This document shows, piece by piece, positions 34,572 through 44,731 of a DNA stretch of 64,000 nt. This DNA comes from an uncultured Ruminococcus sp. (GTDB taxonomy: Bacteria > Bacillota > Clostridia > Monoglobales > Monoglobaceae). The DNA lies in assembly GCA_902760955.1 (NCBI GenBank), contig CACWIG010000003.1:17570-81569 (forward strand), written 5' to 3'. The notes under the pieces were generated by a model that saw only the letters and a program-made list of their open reading frames with translations, was not told the origin of the DNA and ran no database searches. The position numbers were made by a program, and so were the translations under genes. The first letter of the stretch is position 1; every line of letters starts with the position of its first letter.

Positions 34572-35114
34572 ATGGTATCGGTAGAACCTATTCGAGATAA
34601 GAATATGTACAACAAGATTAAGAAGGAACTGAAGGATTGGAACGAAAAGTATTACATAATGTTTTTAATTGGATGTTTACTTGGACTTCGTATAAATGAG
34701 ATATTAGCGTTAAGAGTTCAGGATGTCGCCGGTAAAGAAGAGCACACATTTGTACAAACAAAAACCGGAAAGAAGATAACAATAGCATTTAATCCTGAAT
34801 TATCCAAAGCATTAAAAGAATATTGCCGTGGACGAGATCCACAAGAAGCATTAATACCATGTCGTGATAATGAGTATAAGCCTATATCAAAGTGTAGAGC
34901 ATGGGAGGTAATGAATACGATAGGCAATAAGCATGGATTGCATCTTGGAACACATTCGCTCCGCAAGACGTGTGGATATCATTATTATGAACAAACCAAG
35001 GATCTTGCAACACTTAAGGTATGGTTCAACCATACTGCAATGAGGGATACTTTGACATATATCGGAGTGACCCAAGAGAGAGTTAAGTCGGCAATGCTAC
35101 ATTTTAAAATATGA
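34572..35114 (+). CDS. Catalytic-domain-only tyrosine recombinase
   Basis: This 180-aa protein retains all key residues: Arg40 (LLGLRINEIL), His128 and Arg131 (HSLRKT), His154 (FNHT) and Tyr163 (LTYIG). It lacks the arm-binding and core-binding domains of the main integrase. It is placed between early and packaging modules, a position seen in other Firmicutes phages. Role unknown; it may act on genome ends, resolve dimers or regulate. GGTGA precedes the ATG. Confidence 0.85.
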   Translation: MVSVEPIRDKNMYNKIKKELKDWNEKYYIMFLIGCLLGLRINEILALRVQDVAGKEEHTFVQTKTGKKITIAFNPELSKALKEYCRGRDPQEALIPCRDNEYKPISKCRAWEVMNTIGNKHGLHLGTHSLRKTCGYHYYEQTKDLATLKVWFNHTAMRDTLTYIGVTQERVKSAMLHFKI

Positions 35115-35115
35115 T

Positions 35116-35154
35116 AATACAGATATAATTTTCTTACATCTGTATTATTTTTTT
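35116..35154 (+). terminator. Terminator after the small recombinase
   Basis: AATACAGAT (35116-35124) pairs with ATCTGTATT (35138-35146), followed by seven T. Confidence 0.85.
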
Positions 35155-35268
35155 AAAACTTCATCAAAGCTTGATTATTCTAAGGTCAAATTGGCTTTTT
35201 AATATACAGATACAATATGTTTTTTATTTGGGTCGCAGACAGAGAAACAGAGGGGAATTTTTCGAGAA

Positions 35269-35631
35269 ATGAGCTTAAAACCTTTACGAGAATGTCGAAA
35301 GATAGGGTGTCACAACCTAACACGCAATACATATTGCAACGAGCATTTAATAGCCAAAAATGAAAGCGAGAAACACCGTCAACATTATTATGATAAACAC
35401 AGAAGAAATAAGAAGTCAACAACATTTTATAAATCGAGTGCATGGATAAATGCAAGAGCGGTATCAATGGCGAAACACTATGGATTATGCCAAGACTGTA
35501 AGGATAAAGGAATATTAAAGGCAGCGGATATGGTTCATCATATCAAGCCGTTGAAAGATTATCCTGAGCTCGCGCTTGTACAAAGCAATTTGAGACCATT
35601 GTGCAATAAATGCCATGCTCAGTACAAATAG
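35269..35631 (+). CDS. HNH endonuclease
   Basis: This 120-aa protein has the HNH signature ADMVHHIKPLKDYPELAL...LRPLCNKCHAQY plus zinc cysteines (LCQDCK, CNKCH). HNH nucleases next to terminase stimulate cos cleavage in HK97-like phages. Confidence 0.93.
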   Translation: MSLKPLRECRKIGCHNLTRNTYCNEHLIAKNESEKHRQHYYDKHRRNKKSTTFYKSSAWINARAVSMAKHYGLCQDCKDKGILKAADMVHHIKPLKDYPELALVQSNLRPLCNKCHAQYK

Positions 35632-35787
35632 CCCCCCACCATTCAAAAAAAATGTGAAACGCTACAAGACCGCAGCCATACTTATCTATGTGTTGTCGCA
35701 AGTTTTAAGGAGGGGGTTAAGAACGAAATGTTTATAATAATTGGAATTATTAAATTATAGGAAGATGACTCTGAAAGGGTGAGTTTA
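35632..35787 (+). other. Gap between HNH and head genes; possible cos region
   Basis: No gene is seen here. A C-rich stretch (GCCCCCCACC at about 35631-35640) directly after the HNH gene is unusual in this AT-rich phage and sits where cos sites lie in HNH-type phages. Confidence 0.35.
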
Positions 35788-36054
35788 TTGGATTATGTAT
35801 TATTAAATCGAATTAAGACATATGGCAAGATTTCGGGGAATGAAGAGGATGAGTTAATTCTTCAGCTCATTGAGGCCGCAAAAGATACGTTAAATGCTTC
35901 AGGAGTTCCTCGTTATAGTGACAGCGAATTGTACAGTTTAGCTATTGAACGACTTGTAATGCATTATTACGAAAATAGAGAAGAAATCGGAGCTAATCAG
36001 CAAGTTCCAATGGGTATGAATTGGATGATAAATCATCTTAAATATGGAATTTAG
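35788..36054 (+). CDS. Head-tail connector, gp6-like
   Basis: About 88 aa. The TTG at 35788 fits the AAAGGGTGAG site; a GTG at 35779 is also in frame. DYVLLNRIKTYGKISGNEED and LYSLAIERLVMHYYENRE match the phage connector/gp6 family. Its place before terminase is slightly unusual but known. Confidence 0.75.
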   Translation: MDYVLLNRIKTYGKISGNEEDELILQLIEAAKDTLNASGVPRYSDSELYSLAIERLVMHYYENREEIGANQQVPMGMNWMINHLKYGI

Positions 36055-36095
36055 GAATATGACAATAGTTATATTCCGTTTTTTATGGAGGAAAT

Positions 36096-36581
36096 ATGGG
36101 AAAAAGAGGACCACAGCCAACACCTACAGCATTAAATCTACTCAAGGGTAATCCGGGGAAAAGAGAAATAAATAATAATGAGCCGAAATTTGATTTAACC
36201 GAAAAAACTGAAAAACCGCCATCATGGTTAGGAGCTGTCGCAAAAAAAGAATGGAAAAGGATATTTCCGCAACTTAAAAAGAATGGCATAATCACTGATG
36301 CCGATTATATTGCACTCTCAGCTTATTGTCAGAATGTAGATACATGGGTTCAAGCTGAGAAGCTTAAAAGAATCGAAGGACTTGTAACAGTGACATCTAA
36401 AGGTATGGAAATTCAGCACCCGGCTGTTGGCATTGCAAACACCGCACTTGCAAATATATTAAAATTTGGCAGAGAGTTTGGTCTTACTCCTGCATCAAGA
36501 ACCAATATAACAGCAAATGATGTTGAATATGGGGAAAGCCCATTTTTAACACTTATGAAAAAGGTGAATGATAATGGATAG
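36096..36581 (+). CDS. terS: Terminase small subunit, P27 family
   Basis: This 161-aa protein begins GKRGPQPTPTALNLLKGNPG, the P27 family hallmark. It recognises phage DNA for packaging. Confidence 0.92.
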   Translation: MGKRGPQPTPTALNLLKGNPGKREINNNEPKFDLTEKTEKPPSWLGAVAKKEWKRIFPQLKKNGIITDADYIALSAYCQNVDTWVQAEKLKRIEGLVTVTSKGMEIQHPAVGIANTALANILKFGREFGLTPASRTNITANDVEYGESPFLTLMKKVNDNG

Positions 36582-38235
36582 GGCAACAAAATATGCAAAA
36601 ATGGTACTCGCCGGAGAAATTGTTGCCGGAAAATATGTTAAATTAGCTTGTGAACGTCATCTAAACGATTTGAAATTATCAAAAAATAAATCATTTCCAT
36701 ACTATTACGACACTGAAAGTGCCGAACTTAGGCTAAATTTTTATAAGTTTTGTCATCATTATAAGGGCGATTGTGCCGGAAAACCTATTGAACCTGAGCT
36801 CTGGCAATGCTTTATACAGGGCTCTGTATTTGGTTGGAAGAGAAAAGAAGATAAAAAGAGACGATATTCAGAAGTATATGAGCAAATAGGGAAAAAAAAC
36901 GGCAAGAGTACAGATGCTGCAACAACAGCACTTTACTGTATTACACTTGATGGTGAAAGCGGCGCCGAAGTGTATTCGGCTGCTACATCAAGAGACCAAG
37001 CAAAAATTATTTTTGAATCAGCTCGACAAATGATACGTAAATCTCCAGATTTGCAGCAATTTGTAAACGTATATACGAATAATATTAATGTACCAACGAC
37101 CGCATCAAAGTTTGAACCGGTATCAGCAGAAGCCGGAACACTTGACGGCAAAGATGTATATGTAGGTTTGATAGATGAATTGCACGCACATAAGAATAGA
37201 GAAGTATATGACATACTTAAGGGTGGAACTGCAGCAAGAACACAGCCAATAATTTGGGTAGTTACCACTGCGGGATATGACAGCAACGGTATATGTCATG
37301 AAAGATATGATTATGCAGTTAAAGTTCTTGAGGGCGTAATCGACGATCCAACATTATTTGCTTATATCGCACAACCTGATGATGGTGATGACATACTAAA
37401 TCCGATTAACTTTATAAAAGCAAATCCTAATTTGGGAATTTCTGTTAAACTTAAAGATTTAGAAATTAAAGCGAAACAAGCACAAGAGATAGCGGCAGCT
37501 TATAATCAGTTTGCTTGTAAACATATGAATCTTTGGGTATCGTCATCAGTTAAGTGGATGAACATGGATAAATGGAATAAAAGTGGAGCGGATATTGATG
37601 TTGATTTAGGACATAAACGTTGTTACTGTGGCGTTGACTTATCTGCAAAGCTTGATTTAACATCTGTAACATTAGATTTTCCGCTTGACAACGGTGTATA
37701 CGCAGTTATATCACATAGCTTTATCCCCGAGTCAACAATGATGGAAAAAGAGCATAAGGATAATGTTCCATATTCAGCATGGGTAAGGCAGGGATATATA
37801 ACCTCTATTCCCGGAGAAGTAATAGAGCAACAATGGATTATTGATTATATACAAAGTCTTTCAAAGAAATATAATATCGTTGAGATATGTTATGACCCGT
37901 GGAATGCATCAGAGTTTGGCCAGAGAATGGAGAATGAAGGGTTTACCTGTGTAGAAGTAAGACAAGGTATATATAGCTTATCTGAACCGATGAAAGACAT
38001 TGAGAGACTTGCGGTACAAGGAAAGATAATACATTTTGATAATCCGGTGTTAAGATGGGCAATGTCAAATGTAGTCGCTACAGCCGACTCTAACGGTAAT
38101 ATTAAGCCCGACAAATCCAAAGCAACGCAGAGAATTGACCCTGTTGCAGCGTTAATTACGGCACATAGCCGTGCAATCACGGATAAATATGTTGATTTGG
38201 AAAAATTGATAATGTCAAGCGATTATATCTTATAG
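36574..38235 (+). CDS. terL: Terminase large subunit
   Basis: This 553-aa packaging ATPase/nuclease has a Walker A-like EQIGKKNGKSTDAATTAL, Walker B region GLIDELHAHK, and nuclease acidic residues (CGVDLSAKLD, VEICYDPWNASEF). The ATG at 36574 has AAGGTG seven bases upstream and overlaps terS by eight bases. Confidence 0.95.
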   Translation: MDRATKYAKMVLAGEIVAGKYVKLACERHLNDLKLSKNKSFPYYYDTESAELRLNFYKFCHHYKGDCAGKPIEPELWQCFIQGSVFGWKRKEDKKRRYSEVYEQIGKKNGKSTDAATTALYCITLDGESGAEVYSAATSRDQAKIIFESARQMIRKSPDLQQFVNVYTNNINVPTTASKFEPVSAEAGTLDGKDVYVGLIDELHAHKNREVYDILKGGTAARTQPIIWVVTTAGYDSNGICHERYDYAVKVLEGVIDDPTLFAYIAQPDDGDDILNPINFIKANPNLGISVKLKDLEIKAKQAQEIAAAYNQFACKHMNLWVSSSVKWMNMDKWNKSGADIDVDLGHKRCYCGVDLSAKLDLTSVTLDFPLDNGVYAVISHSFIPESTMMEKEHKDNVPYSAWVRQGYITSIPGEVIEQQWIIDYIQSLSKKYNIVEICYDPWNASEFGQRMENEGFTCVEVRQGIYSLSEPMKDIERLAVQGKIIHFDNPVLRWAMSNVVATADSNGNIKPDKSKATQRIDPVAALITAHSRAITDKYVDLEKLIMSSDYIL

Positions 38236-38246
38236 GAGGTGAGTAA

Positions 38247-39542
38247 ATGGGTTTTTTTAGCAATATAGTTGATAATCTATTTAAAAATTCAACTGAGCAA
38301 GTGAATGAAACATCAAATTTAAGCGATGAAGCATCTGAAATAGTAGATGATACATCGGAAATATCAGGTTGGTATACGCTTAATAGTCTGTTGCAATGGT
38401 ATGATGATAACCAAGAAGGATATCAATCAAGCTTGTTTAGAGTAGGAATTGTATATGCATGCATAAACTATCGAGCAAGAATGCTTGCTAAATTGCCGTT
38501 TCAGGTATTCCATAAGGAAATATCGGTTACGAACGGTGAAGAAAGAGAGCAAAGGTACAGAGCTGACATATCAAATAATATGAGATATTTGCTTGAACGA
38601 AGGCCAAATAAGTATCAAAGCCCTTATTCGTATAAGATGTTTATAATGACTCAACTGCTTAGTCGTGGATACGCTGTAATATACAAAAAGTATGATATAG
38701 CCGGAAACATTATTGAACTTATACCGTGGAAGTCAAACGAGGTTGCTATTGAAAAAGTGTATGGAGAAGACGAATATCTATATTCATACAAAGGCAAGAT
38801 GTATACCGAGGATGAGGTAATATATATACCATATATATCAACAGACGGAAAAAGGGGTGTATCGCCTCTTTCGATTGCAAGGCGAAATATAATGTCAGTC
38901 GAACAAATGGACAAGCATTTACAAAGGTTTTATAAAAATGGTGCGTTTAAGCAAGGTGCTCTAAAAATGACTCAGCCATTGTCAGTACAAGCCAAAAGAA
39001 AAATAAAACAAGAATGGAATGAATTGTACGGCAACAACTCAACAACCGGAAATCTTGCTGTGCTTGATAACGGAATTGATTTTGTTGACATTTCATTGCC
39101 GATGAATGATCTGCAATTCGTTGAGAGCAAGCAGTTATCCGCACGAGAGATAGCGGCAATTTTTGATGTGCCTCCGTCTGTACTTGGATTAACTCAGGAA
39201 AAATATTCAAATCTGCAGGAGATTAATGATAGATTTATACAGGATGTAGTAGCTCCGGACTGCATCAACATTGAGGAAGCTCACAACTTCTCATGCTTTA
39301 TGAAAAATGAAGTCAATTATTACACAAAGTTTAATCTTGCTGCCGGAATGAGAGGAAGCAATGAAAAACGTATGGCATATTATGAAAAGCTTCTTTCAAC
39401 AGGTGTTGCAACTATTAACGAGGTTAGAGCATGGGAAGATATGAACGACATCGGAGAACTTGGGGACAAGCATTATTCAAGTTTAAATTATACAACGCTT
39501 GAAACACTTGAAAAACATGAAAGAATCAGAGAGGATGAGTGA
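38247..39542 (+). CDS. Portal protein, HK97 family
   Basis: This 431-aa protein has the HK97 portal layout: VGIVYACINYRARMLAKLPF, LLERRPNKYQSPYSYK and REIAAIFDVPPSVLGL. It forms the dodecameric DNA entry ring. Confidence 0.95.
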   Translation: MGFFSNIVDNLFKNSTEQVNETSNLSDEASEIVDDTSEISGWYTLNSLLQWYDDNQEGYQSSLFRVGIVYACINYRARMLAKLPFQVFHKEISVTNGEEREQRYRADISNNMRYLLERRPNKYQSPYSYKMFIMTQLLSRGYAVIYKKYDIAGNIIELIPWKSNEVAIEKVYGEDEYLYSYKGKMYTEDEVIYIPYISTDGKRGVSPLSIARRNIMSVEQMDKHLQRFYKNGAFKQGALKMTQPLSVQAKRKIKQEWNELYGNNSTTGNLAVLDNGIDFVDISLPMNDLQFVESKQLSAREIAAIFDVPPSVLGLTQEKYSNLQEINDRFIQDVVAPDCINIEEAHNFSCFMKNEVNYYTKFNLAAGMRGSNEKRMAYYEKLLSTGVATINEVRAWEDMNDIGELGDKHYSSLNYTTLETLEKHERIREDE

Positions 39543-39544
39543 TT

Positions 39545-40282
39545 ATGAAAATTGATTTTTGTCAAATAAAGAACAGCGGTGAAGATACAGTAGAAGTTTA
39601 TTTCTATGGAGATATCGTATCAGATGAATGGTCCAGATGGGGTAAAGATGATGTATGCCCGTCTAATATTATCGAACTCACAAAGGAAATTGGAAACGGT
39701 AATGTTAATATTCATATTAATTCAGGTGGTGGCGATGTATTTGCCGGCTTTGCAATTTATAATATTTTAAAAAATTGTAAAGGAAAGAAGACGGTATACA
39801 TAGACGGTCTTGCAGCCTCCATTGCATCGGTAATAGCAATGGCAGGCGATGAGATTATTGTCCCTGAAAATGCATATTTGATGATTCATAATGCATGGAC
39901 TGTTGGAATGGGTAACTCTGCAGATATGAGAAAACTTGCAGAAACTCTTGATACTATTGATGATGGAATCGTAGATACATACCTTTCTCGTACATGCGAA
40001 GGGATAGACGAGTCAATGATTCGAGAATATATGAGCAAAGAAACATGGTTTCGTGGTTCTGAAATAGCGGATATATTTAACAATATTCGTATTGATGAGC
40101 CTGTAAATGCGGTTGCTTCTATATCTAACAAATTTAAGGCAAGTTATATTAACTTGCCGAATGAACTCAATGAAAGCTTCAAAAATGATGTTATTAGACG
40201 TCCGGACAACGCAAATGTTCCGGAAGAGCTTATGGATATTGCCAATTATGCAAAATGCGTAAAGGCAGCAATAGGTTTGTAA
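39545..40282 (+). CDS. Head maturation protease, ClpP-like
   Basis: About 245 aa. The ClpP fold is shown by NVNIHINSGGGDVFAGFAIY, nucleophile region GLAASIASVIAMAGD (Ser92 by my count) and His115 (MIHNAW). It cleaves the capsid scaffold delta domain. It overlaps the portal gene stop region. Confidence 0.92.
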   Translation: MKIDFCQIKNSGEDTVEVYFYGDIVSDEWSRWGKDDVCPSNIIELTKEIGNGNVNIHINSGGGDVFAGFAIYNILKNCKGKKTVYIDGLAASIASVIAMAGDEIIVPENAYLMIHNAWTVGMGNSADMRKLAETLDTIDDGIVDTYLSRTCEGIDESMIREYMSKETWFRGSEIADIFNNIRIDEPVNAVASISNKFKASYINLPNELNESFKNDVIRRPDNANVPEELMDIANYAKCVKAAIGL

Positions 40283-40320
40283 AAAAATAAAATTTATAAA
40301 TATAAGAAGGAGGTTACTCT

Positions 40321-41724
40321 ATGAGAATGAGTAATGAAATGAGAGAAATTAGAAATCAGCTTAATACAGCCTTAGATGTTTTAGAAGAAGCTGTAGCAAG
40401 CCAAGACGTTGAAAAGGCACAGAACATGCGTAATGAGGTAGAAAAGCTTAAAAACCTCTATGCAATCGCAGAGAAGACATTCAATGACAGACAGGCTATG
40501 AAAATTGATGATGATGGAGAAAAAGGGGAAAAAGGTACATCATATAATTCACAGTTGTTCTATAAAGCCGTATCAGGAGGTAATCTTTCGGATGATGAAA
40601 TAAATGCTATGGTAAAGGCAAAGAATGATTACAAAAATACATATACCGAAGGCAATAAAAAAGATGGCGGATATACTGTTCCTGACGAATTATCTGAGGA
40701 GATTTTCTCCTCAATCAAGAGTGAAGAGTCTGTAAGAAACCTTGTTGGCGTTGAAAACGTTAATAGTATTACCGGAACAAGAATTTTCCGCAAAGGTACA
40801 GCAAACAAGCTATATAATACTGCTGAAGCATCTGAAATTAAGGCTATGAATCAAGCGGAATATGCACCAACAACATATAAACAACACAAGTTTGCAGGCA
40901 TTATGTCGATATCTAATGAGTTGCTTGAGGATAGTTTTGTTAACTTTATAAATGAAATAACCTCATGGCTTGCTGAAGCTGCAAGGGCTACAGAAAATGC
41001 AGAAATTCTTTATGGTGCCGGCGGTGAAAACCATGCTCAAGGCCTTATTTCAACAAGCGGAGCATATCAGGAAATTACTGCTCCTAAAACACTAACAATA
41101 GATTTCTTCAGAGCTGTAACTCTTTCAATTAAATCGGGATATCGTGCAAATTCATCTTGGACAATGAATTCGCTTGCATTTGATAAGATTTCAGCTCTTA
41201 AAGACCAGAATGGACGCAGTTTTATTCAGCCAGATCCAAGAACACCGGATGCTTATATGCTTCTCGGGTATCCAATTAACGTTTATGACATTATATTAAC
41301 CGATGAAGACAATAATACGGTAATTTTGTTTGGCGATGCAAAAAAAGCGTACAGAATGTTTACACGTAAAGATTTAGGAATCGAGTTTACAAACATCGGT
41401 GCCGGAGCGTTCGAGTCGGATACACTCAAAGCTAAGGGGATAGAAAGATTTGATGGTAAGGTATTCGATAGAGATGCGTTAGCAATTATAAGAAATTTTG
41501 TTGTCACTCCGCTCAGTATTACTTCTGTTAATAATACGCTTGGCGACGATATAACAGAGGCTTCTCTCAAAAATCTTACAAAGGCACAGCTTATGGAACT
41601 TGTTGAGGAATTCGAAGTTACTGGAATAACTGAAAGCAGTACAAAGAATCAGATAGTAGCTGCTATATTAGAAAAGATTTATCCTTCTGCTGATAGTAGC
41701 AGTGTTGCAAATGCTGAAGCCTAA
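40321..41724 (+). CDS. Major capsid protein, HK97 fold, with C-terminal HeH-like extension
   Basis: This 467-aa protein has an N-terminal coiled-coil delta domain (residues 1 to about 65) removed by the protease, then the HK97 fold (GGYTVPDELSEEI, GAGGENHAQGLIS). The last 50 or so residues add a small helix-extended-helix motif (LTKAQLMELVEEFEVTG...TKNQIVAAI) found on some phage capsid proteins. Confidence 0.93.
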   Translation: MRMSNEMREIRNQLNTALDVLEEAVASQDVEKAQNMRNEVEKLKNLYAIAEKTFNDRQAMKIDDDGEKGEKGTSYNSQLFYKAVSGGNLSDDEINAMVKAKNDYKNTYTEGNKKDGGYTVPDELSEEIFSSIKSEESVRNLVGVENVNSITGTRIFRKGTANKLYNTAEASEIKAMNQAEYAPTTYKQHKFAGIMSISNELLEDSFVNFINEITSWLAEAARATENAEILYGAGGENHAQGLISTSGAYQEITAPKTLTIDFFRAVTLSIKSGYRANSSWTMNSLAFDKISALKDQNGRSFIQPDPRTPDAYMLLGYPINVYDIILTDEDNNTVILFGDAKKAYRMFTRKDLGIEFTNIGAGAFESDTLKAKGIERFDGKVFDRDALAIIRNFVVTPLSITSVNNTLGDDITEASLKNLTKAQLMELVEEFEVTGITESSTKNQIVAAILEKIYPSADSSSVANAEA

Positions 41725-41748
41725 CTGATTTTGTTTGAGTAAGAGATT

Positions 41749-42213
41749 ATGAATTTCAGCAGAATGAGAAATAAAGTTTTTTTGATGAAACCAAGCGGGA
41801 TGACAACAAATTCTATGGGCGAACAAGTGCCAAAGTATGAAGTATATCATCCGGGGTTAAAGTTGCTTGTTGTATATCAAGAAAATGATGGTGAAAAAGT
41901 TTATTGGAGAACAAAAGAAAACGGAAATGCGGAAAAAACATATGATGCTGAAGGTAACGTATACGCCCACTTACTGACTGACAGTGAGTGGGCGTATTGG
42001 GCAGAAGTTAAGCCTATGACAGGTCGTGAATATGAAGAAATGCAAAAAATCCGTGCAGAAACCACTTACAATGTGTATATGAGATTTTTGCCAGGAATCA
42101 CATACGATATGTTTATTTCATATAACGGGAAAAAACTAAAGATTGAGTCGATAATTGACGTTGAAGAACGCCATAAAATTATCAACTTGGTATGCTCGGA
42201 GGAGATGAGGTAA
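41749..42213 (+). CDS. Head closure protein
   Basis: This 154-aa protein has the order expected of the SPP1 gp16-like/HK97 head-tail joining proteins, with YNVYMRFLPGITYDMFISYNGKKLKI near the end. Its TAA overlaps the next ATG. Confidence 0.75.
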   Translation: MNFSRMRNKVFLMKPSGMTTNSMGEQVPKYEVYHPGLKLLVVYQENDGEKVYWRTKENGNAEKTYDAEGNVYAHLLTDSEWAYWAEVKPMTGREYEEMQKIRAETTYNVYMRFLPGITYDMFISYNGKKLKIESIIDVEERHKIINLVCSEEMR

Positions 42214-42731
42214 TGGCAAGACAATCAAAAGGTGCTGACACGTCAGCAGAGTTCGGTGTTGATGAGCTTGAAAAAGCTCTCACCCGTATGGGTAAAAAAT
42301 ATGATGATAAAGTTGACGCTTTGCTTATGGCACAAGGTCGTGTTGTTACCAACAAGATAAAAGCTCGAACGCCTACGGGCAAAACAAAAAAGCTCAAAGG
42401 CAGTTGGAGATTAAAGCCTGTCAAGGAGTACGGCAAAACAAAGGTTGTCCGTATACAGTCGCAAGCCCCACACGCTCACCTTGTAGAACAGGGACACAAA
42501 ATCGTAACTCGTGAGCGTTCACGGATAAACGGTAGATATACAAAAGAAGCTGTTAAGCTCGGAAAAACAAGCAAGCTCACTGTCGGAGGCAGAAAGGCTT
42601 TCGGCGTAAAAAGTGGCGGTCGTGTTGAGGGAAAGAAAATGCTTGAAGATACTATGAAAGAATACGAAAGCAAATTTTTCTCACAGGCTCAAAAAATACT
42701 TGACGATATAACAAGTGAGGTGGAATTATGA
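42213..42731 (+). CDS. HK97 gp10-family tail protein
   Basis: About 172 aa from the ATG at 42213 (GGAGATGAGG upstream). Features are GVDELEKALTRMGKKYD, VTNKIKARTPTGKTKKLKGS and APHAHLVEQGHKI, the gp10 signature. Confidence 0.88.
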   Translation: MARQSKGADTSAEFGVDELEKALTRMGKKYDDKVDALLMAQGRVVTNKIKARTPTGKTKKLKGSWRLKPVKEYGKTKVVRIQSQAPHAHLVEQGHKIVTRERSRINGRYTKEAVKLGKTSKLTVGGRKAFGVKSGGRVEGKKMLEDTMKEYESKFFSQAQKILDDITSEVEL

Positions 42732-43177
42732 CTATCAAAGAAATCAAAACAGCAGTAAATAACGTCCTCATTAAACACGGTCAGCGTGTGGTATCAAATG
42801 AGACTGACGAGGGTTATGACAAGCCTGCTTTTTTTGTAAGAGTTATACCTATCTCACACGAACGAATAACTCCGGTCTATGAAGATATAGAACTTGAAAT
42901 AGAGCTGCATTATGAGCCTGCGATACAGACCGATGAAGAATGTATGCGTATGGCAGATAATATAGACGATTGGTTTTCAGAGCCGTTCTCTGTCGGAGAT
43001 AGAATGATAAAGCCGCCGGAGGACATTCAACACACTACCGATGACGATATTGTACTGTATTCTACATTCTCTATTGTCATTACCCGTATTTTTAACGAGG
43101 ACAGTTATGACTGTCAAGAAACTCTGCTTGAAGAAATGGAATTAAACCTAAATATATTACAAGGAGGTAAACAATAA
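42728..43177 (+). CDS. Phage tail terminator protein
   Basis: This 149-aa protein lies between gp10 and the sheath, as tail terminators do. ERITPVYEDIELEIELHYEP resembles the family in PBSX-like phages. Overlaps the sheath start by one base. Confidence 0.75.
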   Translation: MTIKEIKTAVNNVLIKHGQRVVSNETDEGYDKPAFFVRVIPISHERITPVYEDIELEIELHYEPAIQTDEECMRMADNIDDWFSEPFSVGDRMIKPPEDIQHTTDDDIVLYSTFSIVITRIFNEDSYDCQETLLEEMELNLNILQGGKQ

Positions 43178-44253
43178 TGGGATTGCCCAAAATTACAATT
43201 TCCCTTTCAAAAAAGGCTTCTACGCTGATAAAAAGGAGCAGTCGTGGAGTCGTAGTTCTTCTGCTCAAAGATGATACTAACGATGATATCACAACAGCTG
43301 TATATACATCAGCGGACGATGCCGGAATTTCTGCCGATAATTGGACGGCAGCAAACATTGATTATATCCAAAAAGCGTTTCTCGGAAGTCCTGCAAAGGT
43401 TATTTGTGAGAGAATTGGAGCGTCGACAAGTGAAGAAACATATACTTTAGACGATGCACTTAAAAGATTATCTACGATAAAATTCAATTATCTTGCTATG
43501 CCTGAAGCGGATACCGAAGACGTAACGGCTATATCAGATTGGATAAAGACACAGCGTTCTGCAAAGCGATATTGTAAAGCCGTACTTGCAAACTGTGATG
43601 CTAATGACTTTGGTATTATTAACTTCACTACAGAGGGCATTATGGTTGGAACAAAATCTTATTCAACCGCAGAATATACCGCACGGCTTGCAGGCATTTT
43701 TGCAGGTATTTCACTTGACAGAAGTGCCACATATTTCGTGCTTGATGAGGTAACTTCAATTACGAGCAGCACTACACCCGATACAGACGTTGACAATGGA
43801 GAGCTTATCTTAATCAACGACTTTGAAAAAATCAAAATTGGTAGAGCTGTCAATTCTAAAAAGACGCTTTCCGCCGGAGAGATTGAGGATATGAAGAAAA
43901 TCAAGCTCACAGAAGCAGCTGATATGATTAAAGAGGACATCAGCACAGCATTTGCAGATGAATATGTAGGCAAGGTCGGCAACTCTTACGATAACAAAGT
44001 TGCTTTTTGTGCAGCAATAAATTCTTATCTGAAAGACATTACGTCCGAGGGCGTTCTCTATGATAAGTTTGATAACTCCGTATCGGTTGATATTGCCGCA
44101 CAGGCTGCATATTTGAAATCGCAGGACGTTGATACTTCGGAGATGTCTGATGAAGAAATCAAAAATTACAACACAGGTTCGCAGGTATTCATAAGCGGAA
44201 ACATTCAGTTTCAAGACGCTATGGAGGACTTGACGCTTGCGTTGTCGATGTAA
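43177..44253 (+). CDS. Contractile tail sheath protein, XkdK-like
   Basis: This 358-aa protein has a conserved C-terminal sheath domain (GRAVNSKKTLSAGEIEDMKKIK... GNSYDNKVAFCAAINSYL). Its presence shows a contractile (myovirus) tail. Confidence 0.92.
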   Translation: MGLPKITISLSKKASTLIKRSSRGVVVLLLKDDTNDDITTAVYTSADDAGISADNWTAANIDYIQKAFLGSPAKVICERIGASTSEETYTLDDALKRLSTIKFNYLAMPEADTEDVTAISDWIKTQRSAKRYCKAVLANCDANDFGIINFTTEGIMVGTKSYSTAEYTARLAGIFAGISLDRSATYFVLDEVTSITSSTTPDTDVDNGELILINDFEKIKIGRAVNSKKTLSAGEIEDMKKIKLTEAADMIKEDISTAFADEYVGKVGNSYDNKVAFCAAINSYLKDITSEGVLYDKFDNSVSVDIAAQAAYLKSQDVDTSEMSDEEIKNYNTGSQVFISGNIQFQDAMEDLTLALSM

Positions 44254-44267
44254 GGAGGTAGCTTATT

Positions 44268-44705
44268 ATGGCAAAGAAACCTAATGCTCCGAGAGTAATG
44301 AGCGGCACGTTCGGTATGTTTTATTGGGGCGGTGAGCCTGTTTATGAGGTAAACTCTTTTGAAGCAAAGCTCAAAGTAAATCGTGAAACCGTTACTTTTG
44401 CCGGAGATATGACAGAGGACTCTAAACTTATGGGAACAGCCGGAGAATGGAGCGTCAAGATTAAAAAAATCTATTCGAGAGGTGCAGAGCTTGCGAAGCA
44501 AATCAAGCAGGGACTTGACCCTCGTATGACGTTTATCGGAAAAGTCGATGACCCGGACGCTTTCGGCAGCGAGAGATGCGTTCTCTATAATTGTTGGTTT
44601 GGGGATATTTCTCTGATGTCGTTTGAAACAGGCAAAGTCCTTGAAGAAGAATATTCGGGCGGATTTACTGATTTCGACTTCCCCGATACCGTTGACGTTC
44701 AGTAA
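44268..44705 (+). CDS. Tail tube protein, XkdM-like
   Basis: This 145-aa protein follows the sheath directly and has the XkdM pattern (VMSGTFGMFYWGGEPVYEVN, GEWSVKIKKIYSRGAELAK). It forms the inner tube. Confidence 0.9.
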   Translation: MAKKPNAPRVMSGTFGMFYWGGEPVYEVNSFEAKLKVNRETVTFAGDMTEDSKLMGTAGEWSVKIKKIYSRGAELAKQIKQGLDPRMTFIGKVDDPDAFGSERCVLYNCWFGDISLMSFETGKVLEEEYSGGFTDFDFPDTVDVQ

Positions 44706-44731
44706 TTAAAAATTAAGAAAGGAGTTTTACT

